This document shows positions 6,672 to 12,970 of a DNA stretch of 13,060 nt, one piece after another. Below the pieces are notes generated by a model. That model saw only the letters and a list, made by a program, of their open reading frames with translations. It had not been told where the DNA came from and did not search any database. This stretch comes from Polyangium jinanense (GTDB lineage: Bacteria > Myxococcota > Polyangia > Polyangiales > Polyangiaceae). Both the position numbers and the translations under genes were made by a program. How positions within the stretch are numbered: the stretch's first letter is position 1; every line of letters begins with the position of its first letter. The DNA lies in the NCBI RefSeq assembly GCF_028435365.1, contig NZ_JAGTJJ010000123.1, positions 1 through 13,060 of the forward strand. The letters are read 5' to 3'.

Positions 6672-7520
6672 ATGAACCGCACGAGCTGGGAGGTCACAGG
6701 CCACGGCGCCGCAGTCGTCGCCCATCGGGCCGTGGCTTGCACCGAGAAGGCCCCGTCACGGCCCGCCACGCACGAGCATGCCGTTCTCTGCTTTTACGTG
6801 GGCGGCTCAGCGATCGTCGAGCAACGCGGGCGCCACACGCTCGGCGCAGGCGACGTGCTCGTCATCCCCGCGGGCGAGCCACATCGCGTGCTCACCACCC
6901 AGAGCGCAGAGCTCTGGGGCCTCGGCCTCTGCATCCCGTGCCTGCCTTCGCAAGAGCTCAAACCGCTGCTCGCCCCGTTCGAGCGCGTGCGCAGCGGCGG
7001 ATCCGCCGTCGTGACCGTCCCTTCGGGCCGGCACGAGCACCTCGTCGGCCTCTTCCGCGAGCTCGGCCGAGAAACAATCGCCCCCCCAAGCCCCGCAAGC
7101 AAGCTCGTCGTGCAGAGCCTCGTCGCGCTCATCCTGGCCGAAGTGTTACGCGCGCAGCCATTTCCCGCGCCCGGGGCCGCATCCGCAGGCCCGCCGCTCG
7201 TGGCGGAGGCGCTCGATTACATCGAGAAGCATTGCATGCAGCCAATCTCGCTCGCCGACGTGGCCGCAGCCGTGCGGCGCTCGCCCGCGCACGTGACGAC
7301 AGCGCTCCGGCGCGCGACAGGAAAAACGGCAGGCGAGTGGATCGTGGCAGGTCGCGTCGCCGAAGCAGAGCGGCTGCTCGTCTCATCAGACGAGCGGATC
7401 GACATCGTCGCCGAGCGGGTCGGTTATGCAGACCCGACCCATTTCATCCGCATCTTCCGCCGGGCACGCGGCATGACGCCCGCAGCCTTCCGGGCGGCAC
7501 ACCGCCGAGGCGCCTCCTAG
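6672..7520 (+). CDS. AraC-family transcriptional regulator
   Basis: The protein is 282 residues, a usual length for AraC/XylS regulators. An N-terminal cupin-like sensor spans about 30-80 (GDVLVIPAGEPHRV is typical of the ligand-binding domain). A middle helical linker follows. The C-terminal DNA-binding domain (about 175-282) has two helix-turn-helix units: ISLADVAAAVRRSPAHVTTA (192-211) and IDIVAERVGYADPTHFIRIF (243-262), the latter close to the AraC signature. It is transcribed away from the hmuY-like/metalloprotease operon and may control that operon or itself; the target is inferred from position only. The ligand is unknown. The ATG at 6672 has no Shine-Dalgarno but has a TAGGCT box 8 nt upstream. 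Repeat R2 begins 11 bp after the stop. Confidence 0.92.
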   Translation: MNRTSWEVTGHGAAVVAHRAVACTEKAPSRPATHEHAVLCFYVGGSAIVEQRGRHTLGAGDVLVIPAGEPHRVLTTQSAELWGLGLCIPCLPSQELKPLLAPFERVRSGGSAVVTVPSGRHEHLVGLFRELGRETIAPPSPASKLVVQSLVALILAEVLRAQPFPAPGAASAGPPLVAEALDYIEKHCMQPISLADVAAAVRRSPAHVTTALRRATGKTAGEWIVAGRVAEAERLLVSSDERIDIVAERVGYADPTHFIRIFRRARGMTPAAFRAAHRRGAS

Positions 7521-7531
7521 CAGCATCGTGG

Positions 7532-7646
7532 GGCCGCCGCGCCGGGGCGCCGCCCCGGGCCCCGCGGGGGCTGTTCGCCCCTCGACCCGAACCAGGGCAA
7601 GCCCTGGACTCGTGGTGGAAGAACTGCGCGATGCGCAGTTCTTCCA
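7532..7646 (-). repeat. Multi-hairpin intergenic repeat R2, subfamily A
   Basis: Read on the minus strand, it matches R1 almost base for base from the 14-bp stem (7616-7629 with 7633-7646) through the CCAGGGC/GCCCTGG palindrome to the GC-rich tail. The differences cluster just after the first stem and near the tail. It starts 11 bp after the AraC-type stop codon, so it could also act as a transcription terminator. Confidence 0.9.
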
Positions 7647-7656
7647 ACGGGCCGGT

Positions 7657-7723
7657 GGCAAGACCAGAGACAGCGTTGCCAGTCACGGCGGTCTTGGTTG
7701 GCAGGGTCGTACCTGGTCTTGCC
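7657..7723. repeat. Inverted repeat in the spacer between R2 and R3
   Basis: Perfect 11-bp arms (GGCAAGACCAG 7657-7667, CTGGTCTTGCC 7713-7723) enclose 45 bp, within which a shorter TGCCA/TGGCA pair lies. The spacer is thus itself foldable and centred between the two repeat copies. Confidence 0.7.
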
Positions 7724-7732
7724 TCGACCTGT

Positions 7733-7848
7733 TCGATGAACTGCGCATCGCGCAGTTCATCGACCCCGGGTCCAGCGCTTGCGCTGGTCCGGGTCCAGGG
7801 GCGGATAGCCCCTGGTGGGGTCTGGGGCAACGCCCCAGCGCAGCGGCC
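7733..7848 (+). repeat. Multi-hairpin intergenic repeat R3, subfamily B
   Basis: Four hairpins follow one another: TCGATGAACTGCGC with its complement (7733-7746, 7750-7763), CCAGCGC/GCGCTGG (7772-7778, 7781-7787), CCAGGGGC/GCCCCTGG (7795-7802, 7808-7815) and CTGGGGC/GCCCCAG (7822-7828, 7832-7838). The order and spacing match R1, but both arms of the first two stems have changed together. Confidence 0.9.
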
Positions 7849-7857
7849 CAGGTCTGC

Positions 7858-7863
7858 TAAGCT
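7858..7863 (+). promoter_or_regulatory. Candidate -10 box of a leaderless promoter (MBL gene)
   Basis: TAAGCT lies 6 nt before the ATG at 7870. No Shine-Dalgarno is present. It directly follows the end of repeat R3. Confidence 0.4.
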
Positions 7864-7869
7864 CGACAC

Positions 7870-8799
7870 ATGAGCTCCTCGCGCCTCGTCACGATCGACT
7901 GCGATTACCTAGGGCCCGACATCGCCGCCGCGTATCTCCGTGTGGAGGGCGACGAAGCGGCGTTCGTGGAGACGAACACCACGCATGCGGTTCCCCGGCT
8001 GCTTGCGGCGCTCGATCGTGAGGGGATTGCGCGGGAGGCTGTGCGGTGGGTCATCGTCACGCACGTCCACCTCGACCATGCTGGGGGCGCTTCGGCGTTG
8101 CTCGCTGCGCTGCCGAATGCGACTGTGCTCGCGCATCCGCGGGCGGCGCGCCACCTCGTCGATCCGTCGAAGCTCGTCAAGAGCGCCGAGGCTGTTTACG
8201 GCGCTGCGCGGTTTGCCGAGCTTTACGGGACGATCTTGCCGATCGATGCGGCGCGCGTGCGGTCGCTCGAGGACCGCGAGACCGCCCCGCTTGGCGGTGC
8301 GACGCTCACGTTCGTGCATACGCGCGGGCATGCGAACCACCATTTCGTCGTGCTCGATCCGGCCCGGGAGACCGTGTTCACCGGGGATACGTTTGGCCTC
8401 GTTTATCCGCGGCTCCAGCGCGGCCGCCGCCTCGCTTTCCCGTCCACGAGCCCGACCGATTTCGACGCGGAGACGGCGCACGCGAGCATCGAGGTGGTCC
8501 GGACGTCGGGGGCGCGGCGCGTGGCGCTCACGCATTTTGGCGAGATCGAGGACCTCGACGTGGTGGCCGCGCAGCTTCATCGGTGGATTGACCTCTCCGC
8601 TTCGCTCGTCGATGCGGCCGTGTCGCTCGCGCCGACCGAGGCCGAGGCCATGATTCGTGGGGCGCTCGACAAGGAAATGGAGCGCGCGGCCGAGGAGGCG
8701 GGGCTCTCGCTCGACGCCGAGGACCGCGCGCATCTGGAGCTGGATCTGGCGCTCAACGCGCAGGGGCTCGCGTACGTCGCGTCGAAGCGGCGCGGGTGA
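7870..8799 (+). CDS. MBL-fold metallo-hydrolase
   Basis: The 309-residue cytosolic protein has the metallo-beta-lactamase fold signature. Residues 64-70 are THVHLDH, His154 lies in HTRGHANHH, Asp173 in FTGD and His222 in THFGE. All ligands for a dinuclear metal site are present. The pattern is that of the general hydrolase branch (glyoxalase II and related thioesterases) rather than of B1 beta-lactamases. The C-terminal 75 residues are helical and acidic and may shape the active site; they do not reveal the substrate. The gene is preceded by repeat R3 and a TAAGCT box. It ends 3 bp before the convergent DUF1857-type gene. Fold and metal binding are firm; the substrate is unknown. Confidence 0.92.
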   Translation: MSSSRLVTIDCDYLGPDIAAAYLRVEGDEAAFVETNTTHAVPRLLAALDREGIAREAVRWVIVTHVHLDHAGGASALLAALPNATVLAHPRAARHLVDPSKLVKSAEAVYGAARFAELYGTILPIDAARVRSLEDRETAPLGGATLTFVHTRGHANHHFVVLDPARETVFTGDTFGLVYPRLQRGRRLAFPSTSPTDFDAETAHASIEVVRTSGARRVALTHFGEIEDLDVVAAQLHRWIDLSASLVDAAVSLAPTEAEAMIRGALDKEMERAAEEAGLSLDAEDRAHLELDLALNAQGLAYVASKRRG

Positions 8800-8802
8800 A
8801 CC

Positions 8803-9246
8803 TCAGCGCCGCGGAATCGTCCCTTCGGAGACCATCCGCCGCACCGTCGCGAGCGTCGCCGCCACGGCTTTCCGATACACGGGCTCGAGCTCCCGCGCTT
8901 TGGCCTCGTCCTCGTCGGGCACGCCGAACACGAAGCGGAGCACGAGCGAGCCGTCGGGCTGCTCGTCGATCACGTTGTCGACCCACCCCGGCGCCCCGGC
9001 GACCCGCTCGAAATGCACGCGCGTCTCGGGCTCGAACGTCACGCGCTCTCGGATGGGCTGACCGCCGAATTCGATCTCGCGCAGAAGCCAGCCGTCGCCC
9101 TTCTCCAGGACGTCGCATCGCGTCATTCCCGGCACGAACGGCAGCGCGTTCTCCGCCTTCATTTCGAGCCCCCGCCACACCTCGGCCCGCGAAAGCGGAA
9201 GCGCGCCCGGCTCGTTCACCGTGACCTCGTAACCCAGCTTCTTCAT
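8803..9246 (-). CDS. DUF1857/AtaL-like SRPBCC family protein
   Basis: The 147-residue protein has no signal peptide. The N-terminal block (GYEVTVNEPGALPLSRAEVW) and the later CDVLEKGDGWLLREIEFGG and RERVTFEPETRVHFER match the pattern I know for DUF1857, a START/SRPBCC-like ligand-binding fold. Members are small lipophilic-pocket proteins of uncertain function. AGGAG lies 6 nt before the ATG, which fixes the start. The gene follows thiE by 55 bp on the same strand and could be a distal cistron of the thi operon or have its own promoter. A role in thiamine synthesis is not suggested by the family. Confidence 0.85.
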   Translation of the reverse strand: MKKLGYEVTVNEPGALPLSRAEVWRGLEMKAENALPFVPGMTRCDVLEKGDGWLLREIEFGGQPIRERVTFEPETRVHFERVAGAPGWVDNVIDEQPDGSLVLRFVFGVPDEDEAKARELEPVYRKAVAATLATVRRMVSEGTIPRR

Positions 9247-9249
9247 GAT

Positions 9250-9283
9250 CGGCTCCTCTTGCCGCCAGCGTAGCGCGGAGCCG
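9250..9283 (-). promoter_or_regulatory. Hairpin that would mask the Shine-Dalgarno of the DUF1857-type gene
   Basis: In the transcript, CGGCTCC (9283-9277) can pair with GGAGCCG (9256-9250). The second arm contains the ribosome binding site and ends 3 nt before the ATG. The stem is 7 bp with a 20-nt loop. Translational control is possible, but the structure could be chance. Confidence 0.3.
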
Positions 9284-9301
9284 CGTCGTGGAGAACGTCC
9301 G

Positions 9302-9919
9302 TCATTCCGGGGCGCGTGGCCACGTCGCCCGCGCGTCGAGCCAGGCCTTGCAGCGGGCCTCGGGATCCGGATTCGAAAGGACGTCCGAGATGACCGCGAT
9401 CGAATCCGCGCCCGCCCGCGCCACGCCCTCGGCGCGCTCCAGCGTGATTCCTCCGATCGCGACGAGCGGCCGCCGCGCGATGCGCTTCCATTCGCCGATC
9501 CGATCGAGCCCTTGCGGGGCCCAGGGCATCACCTTGAGCGTCGTCGGATACACCGGGCCGAGCGCCACGTAATCGGGATCGGGCGCGAGCGCTGTATCGA
9601 GTTCCTCGTGGCTGTGCGTCGAGACGCCGAGCTTGAGGCCCGCCCGCCGGATCGCCGCGACGTCGGCCTCCGCGAGATCCTCCTGCCCGAGGTGCACCCA
9701 TTCCGCGCCGAGATCGATCGCGTCCTGCCAGAAATCGTTCACCACGAGCGTCGCCCCGCGCGTCCGGCACTTTTCGATGGACGCCGCGATCTCCGCCCGC
9801 CGCGCTGCTGGTTCGAGCCCCTTCATGCGGAGCTGTACGAATTGCAAACCCAGCGGGAGCAGGCGATCGAGCCACCGGGCGCTGTCGACGATCAGGTAAA
9901 ATCGATCCAGCACGAGCAT
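9302..9919 (-). CDS. thiE: Thiamine phosphate synthase ThiE
   Basis: This enzyme condenses HMP pyrophosphate with the thiazole phosphate to give thiamine phosphate. The 205-residue protein is normal ThiE length and a TIM barrel. Visible motifs are QLRMKG with Arg31 and Lys33 (phosphate and pyrophosphate contacts), VVNDFW (59-64), VHLGQEDL (75-82), GVSTHS (98-103), GPVYPTTLK (121-129) and VAIGGI (153-158). GGAG lies 6 nt before the ATG at 9919. It is the last thi gene, 15 bp after thiG. The GPVYPTTLK to WAPQGL region and the FYLIVDSA start resemble ThiE of alphaproteobacteria as I remember them, rather than the B. subtilis type. Confidence 0.93.
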   Translation of the reverse strand: MLVLDRFYLIVDSARWLDRLLPLGLQFVQLRMKGLEPAARRAEIAASIEKCRTRGATLVVNDFWQDAIDLGAEWVHLGQEDLAEADVAAIRRAGLKLGVSTHSHEELDTALAPDPDYVALGPVYPTTLKVMPWAPQGLDRIGEWKRIARRPLVAIGGITLERAEGVARAGADSIAVISDVLSNPDPEARCKAWLDARATWPRAPE

Positions 9920-9934
9920 CGTCCGCTCCTCGAA

Positions 9935-10720
9935 TCAGCCTGCGAAAGGTGAAAACGGCGCGCCGAACGTCGGCGTCGACGCGGTGGCGAGGTCCGTGGG
10001 CTCCATGAGCCCCGCCTCGTGCGCCCTTCGCCCCGCGCGAATGGCCTCGGCGAACGCCTCCGCCATGGCCGACGGATCTCCCGCGGTCGCGACGGCCGTG
10101 TTGATCAGAATGGCGTCGTATCCCATTTCCATCGCCGCCGCCGCGTGGCTCGGCGCGCCGATGCCCGCGTCCACGACCAGCGTGATCCCCGGGAAATGTT
10201 TTCGGAGCAGCCGGAGCGCGTAGGGATTGTTGAGCCCCCGGCCCGTCCCGATCGGCGCGCCCCACGGCATGAGCACGCGGCAGCCCGCCTCGACGAGTTT
10301 CTCGGCGAGCACGAGATCATCCGTCATGTAAGGAAAAACCTCGAAGCCCTCCGCGACGAGCGCGCGTGTCGCCTCCACGAGCGCGAAGGGATCGGGCTGG
10401 AGCGTCACGTCGTCGCCGATGACCTCGAGCTTGATCCACGGCGTCCCGAAGACCTCGCGCGCCATCCGCGCCGTGGTCACGGCTTCCCGCACGGAATGGC
10501 AGCCGGCCGTGTTCGGTAAGACCGTCACGGAGAGCGCCTTCACGAGCTCCCAGAAGGCCTGACCCGCCTTCGCGCCGGCCGCGGATTCACGCCGCAAAGA
10601 CACGGTCACGATCTGCGTGCCCGAGCGCGCCACCGCCTGGCCGAGCGCCTCGGGCGAGGGATATCGCGCCGTCCCGAGGAGGAGCCTGCTTTCGAACGTG
10701 CGCCCATAAAAATCGACCAT
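9935..10720 (-). CDS. thiG: Thiazole synthase ThiG
   Basis: ThiG assembles the thiazole phosphate from deoxyxylulose 5-phosphate, glycine imine and the sulfur carried by ThiS. The protein is 261 residues with the family landmarks [34 protein letters not shown] (containing the Schiff-base lysine), [20 protein letters not shown] and [18 protein letters not shown]. Two starts are possible. The ATG at 10726 overlaps the thiS stop, but GGGAGG abuts it with no spacing. The ATG at 10720 has the same site at 6 nt, so I chose it. The gene follows thiS at once and the two products act as a complex. Confidence 0.95.
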   Translation of the reverse strand: MVDFYGRTFESRLLLGTARYPSPEALGQAVARSGTQIVTVSLRRESAAGAKAGQAFWELVKALSVTVLPNTAGCHSVREAVTTARMAREVFGTPWIKLEVIGDDVTLQPDPFALVEATRALVAEGFEVFPYMTDDLVLAEKLVEAGCRVLMPWGAPIGTGRGLNNPYALRLLRKHFPGITLVVDAGIGAPSHAAAAMEMGYDAILINTAVATAGDPSAMAEAFAEAIRAGRRAHEAGLMEPTDLATASTPTFGAPFSPFAG

Positions 10721-10722
10721 GC

Positions 10723-10920
10723 TCATCCTCCCTGCATGGGCCGGAGCACCTCGACGGCGTCGCCCTCGGCGAGCTTCGTCTCGGCCCGGAGGGCGCGCGG
10801 CACGAACTCGCCATTGAGCGCGGTCGCGACCACCGAGACGTCGAACCCTCGGTCCTCGATCAGCGCAGCGAGATCCTTCGTCGTCGTATCGATCTGTTCA
10901 CCATTCAGCCGGATCCGCAT
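10723..10920 (-). CDS. thiS: Sulfur carrier protein ThiS
   Basis: The 65-residue ubiquitin-like protein ends in Gly-Gly (RPMQGG), the residues that are adenylated and turned into a thiocarboxylate for thiazole formation. It starts MRIRLNGEQ and includes ALNGEFVPR, both typical of ThiS. GAGG lies 6 nt before the ATG at 10920, which rules out the longer in-frame ORF from 11016. It overlaps thiO by 23 bp, suggesting coupled translation. The adenylating enzyme ThiF is not encoded in the window. Confidence 0.93.
   Translation of the reverse strand: MRIRLNGEQIDTTTKDLAALIEDRGFDVSVVATALNGEFVPRALRAETKLAEGDAVEVLRPMQGG
10727..10732 (-). promoter_or_regulatory. Shine-Dalgarno site deciding the thiG start
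   Basis: GGGAGG on the minus strand lies at the very end of thiS. It touches the ATG at 10726 but is 6 nt from the ATG at 10720, which favours the shorter ThiG. Confidence 0.6.
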
Positions 10921-11929
10921 GCATGACCTCGTTCGTGGGGACCTTTCCGAGGAGAACGTCGACGATCCGCGCGGCGAGCGCCGGCGCGAGGAGCCAGCCG
11001 TGGCGATACAATCCATTCACGGCGATCGTGCGCCCGGAGATCTCGATCCGCGGCGCGTTGTCGGGGAAGGCGGGCCTTTGCCCCGCGTTGAGCTCCAGGA
11101 TCTCCGCCTCGGCGAACGCGGGGTGGAGCGCATACGCCTGCGTGAGGAGCTCGCCGGCCGAGCGCAACGTGACGCGTGTCTCCGCGCTCGGATCGGGCGA
11201 TTCCGATTCGATCGTCGTCGCCCCGATCATGAAGACGCCGCCCTCACGCGGCACCACGTACAGCGGATGGCGGTGGTGGAGCAGGCGCACGGGCCGCGAG
11301 AGCGAAACGTCCCGGCTCCGGACGAGGGCCATTTCCCCTTTGACGCCGCGCAACGTGGGAAACCTGTCGCGGGCGCCGAGGCCCCGCGCGTCGACGATAC
11401 GGTCGGCGTTCAAGGAATCGGGATCTCCGGAGAAACCGAATTCGATCGGCACGCCGGCCTCGCGGAGCCACGTCTGCAGCGCTCGAAGCGTGCGCCGCGG
11501 GTCGAGGTGCCCTTCGTGCGGGAAAAAGAGCCCGCGCCGGTAGCGGCCGGCGAGGGCGGGCTCGAGCGCGCCGAGAGCCTCTTCGCCGAGGCTCCGGTGA
11601 TTGTGGGTCAGCCGCTCGAATCGGGTGAGCACGCCCGGTTCGCGAGGGGGGGCAACGACCAGGGTTCCGTTCGTCTCGACGCCCGGGACGAGCGACGGCC
11701 AGAGCGCGAGCGACCGCCGGCCGAGGGCGACCACGAGCGGCTCGGCGATCTCTGCCTCGCAGTCGGGCGCGAGCATGCCGCCGGAGCGCCACGCGGCGCT
11801 CGCCGTGATATCGGCGGCGCGCTCATGGACCACGACCCGGAGCCCTGCACGCACGAGCGTGACGGCGGCGACGAGCCCCATCACGCCGGCGCCCAGCACG
11901 GCGACGTCGAGCCGTCCGGAATCGACCAT
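10898..11929 (-). CDS. thiO: Glycine oxidase ThiO
   Basis: ThiO is an FAD-dependent oxidase that makes the glycine imine used by ThiG; it replaces the radical enzyme ThiH in aerobes. The 343-residue protein has the Rossmann dinucleotide motif GAGVMG (13-18) near the N-terminus, SGGMLAPDCEAE as in DAAO-type thiO proteins, RGVKGEMALV in the middle and NGLYRHGWLLAPA near the C-terminus. AGGAG lies 8 nt before the ATG at 11929. It is the first gene of thiO-thiS-thiG-thiE and overlaps thiS by 23 bp. A TTGACA lies upstream. No TPP riboswitch is visible in the 105-bp leader region. Confidence 0.93.
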   Translation of the reverse strand: MVDSGRLDVAVLGAGVMGLVAAVTLVRAGLRVVVHERAADITASAAWRSGGMLAPDCEAEIAEPLVVALGRRSLALWPSLVPGVETNGTLVVAPPREPGVLTRFERLTHNHRSLGEEALGALEPALAGRYRRGLFFPHEGHLDPRRTLRALQTWLREAGVPIEFGFSGDPDSLNADRIVDARGLGARDRFPTLRGVKGEMALVRSRDVSLSRPVRLLHHRHPLYVVPREGGVFMIGATTIESESPDPSAETRVTLRSAGELLTQAYALHPAFAEAEILELNAGQRPAFPDNAPRIEISGRTIAVNGLYRHGWLLAPALAARIVDVLLGKVPTNEVMHADPAEW

Positions 11930-11936
11930 CGGGCTT

Positions 11937-11966
11937 CTCCTAGCCGCGACGGTCGCTTCGTGTCAA
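11937..11966 (-). promoter_or_regulatory. Candidate promoter of the thi operon
   Basis: On the minus strand a perfect -35 hexamer TTGACA (11966-11961) is followed after 18 nt by TAGGAG (11942-11937), which overlaps the Shine-Dalgarno. The -10 match is poor at its last base, so either this is a weak or leaderless promoter, or TAGGAG is only the ribosome binding site and the real -10 differs. Confidence 0.35.
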
Positions 11967-12034
11967 CCATCGATGCGCGCCGCGAAAAGTGCCCCGGCCG
12001 GAAATGCGTCGGTCGGAAGCGGCGTTCGCGCGTC

Positions 12035-12934
12035 ATGACCCTACGCATGCGTCCCCTCGCCGCCGCCGCGCGCCTCCTCGCCGCGCCTTTGCTCCTCCTC
12101 GCCGCGGGCTGCACGCAGGGCGCGGCGGCCACGATCCCGGACCCCGGCGTGCCCCGGACCCCCAAGGCGGCCGCGTCCCGGTTTTCCGGGCTCGTCGGCT
12201 GCTTCACCATGGTCGAGCTCGGCACGGGCGCGACGGTCGAGTACGGCGGCGACGAGTGCGACGTGCGCACGACGCCCGCCTCGACGTTCAAGATCCCGAA
12301 CGCGCTCATCGCGGTCGACACGGGCGTGGTGCAGGACGAGACCACGGTGTTTCGCTGGGACGGCAAGGAACGATGGCGCGCCACGTGGAACCGCGATCAT
12401 TCGCTCGCCACCGCGATGTGGCACTCGACGGTCTGGTATTTCCAGCGCATCGCCGAGCAGGTCGGCGAGCCGCGATATCGCGCCTATCTTTCGGCGTTTC
12501 GATACGGCAATGCCGATCCCTCGGGCGACGTGACCATGTTCTGGCTCAACGACACGCTCACGATCTCGCCCCGCGAAGAACGCCGTTTCCTCGCCGCTCT
12601 CTACGAAAACAAGCTGCCCGTCTCGCCACGCGCCACGACCGTCGTGAAGAAGACCCTCGAATTGCGCGGCGACGCCGTGGAGCACGTGCGCGACCGGCTT
12701 CCGTTCATCGATCAGATTCCTGCGAGCGTGGTGTTCAGCGGGAAGACGGGCAGCGCAGTGCCCGAGGGCCAGCGAGGGCCGCTCTCCATGGTCGGGTGGT
12801 TCGTCGGCGCGCTGGAGAAGGAAGGTCGCACCTGGGTGTTCGCGTGCCGCATTCGATCAAACGACGAGACGAAGATCGGCCCCGAGGCCGCGAAGATCAC
12901 CTACGACATCCTGAAGGGCGAAGGGATGCTCTGA
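12035..12934 (+). CDS. Class D (OXA-type) beta-lactamase, lipoprotein
   Basis: The 299-residue protein has all class D motifs: STFK with Ser83 as nucleophile and Lys86 (the carboxylated lysine), STV (131-133), YGN (157-159), FWLNDTLTISPREE (169-182) and KTG (237-239), then GWFVG (254-258). It should hydrolyse penicillin-like beta-lactams by an acyl-serine mechanism. The N-terminus (LLLLAAGC, Cys26) is a lipoprotein signal, so the enzyme is probably membrane-anchored facing the periplasm. The start is uncertain: ATG 12035 is used here and ATG 12047 is also possible; neither has a strong Shine-Dalgarno. The in-frame extension back to 10736 is only the shadow of thiO and thiS. The gene is divergent from thiO across 105 bp. 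Base composition matches the neighbours, so it looks resident rather than newly acquired. A BlaR-type sensor role cannot be excluded, but no membrane receptor domain is attached. Confidence 0.93.
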   Translation: MTLRMRPLAAAARLLAAPLLLLAAGCTQGAAATIPDPGVPRTPKAAASRFSGLVGCFTMVELGTGATVEYGGDECDVRTTPASTFKIPNALIAVDTGVVQDETTVFRWDGKERWRATWNRDHSLATAMWHSTVWYFQRIAEQVGEPRYRAYLSAFRYGNADPSGDVTMFWLNDTLTISPREERRFLAALYENKLPVSPRATTVVKKTLELRGDAVEHVRDRLPFIDQIPASVVFSGKTGSAVPEGQRGPLSMVGWFVGALEKEGRTWVFACRIRSNDETKIGPEAAKITYDILKGEGML

Positions 12935-12970
12935 CGAACGCGGTCATCCGGGAATGGGTCTCATGTGGGA

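Larger units (their letters stand above)
7521..7869. other. 349-bp non-coding block with two head-to-head repeats
   Basis: The block holds R2 (minus orientation), an 86-bp spacer with its own inverted repeat, R3 (plus orientation) and the promoter box of the next gene. ORFs on both strands pass through it, but their shared peptide motif (EELRIAQF or DELRIAQF) comes from the palindromes, so I do not call genes here. Confidence 0.7.

Noticed and set aside
7532..7848. CRISPR array
   Set aside because: The copies are long, imperfect, multi-stem and few, with no regular unique spacers and no cas genes nearby.
7444..7869. ORFs on both strands of the AraC/MBL intergenic block (7444-7869 minus, 7528-7860 plus)
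   Set aside because: They share EELRIAQF/DELRIAQF-type motifs only because the hairpin DNA is repeated. The minus one also runs into the AraC-type gene. Both are most likely fortuitous open frames in GC-rich DNA.
10736..12034. Long in-frame extension upstream of the beta-lactamase
   Set aside because: It is the antisense of thiO and thiS, and the lipoprotein signal after 12035 marks the true N-terminus.
11930..12034. TPP riboswitch ahead of the thi operon
   Set aside because: I could not find the conserved CTGAGA or the other THI-box core elements on the minus strand between 11930 and about 12060. A covariance-model search would settle it.
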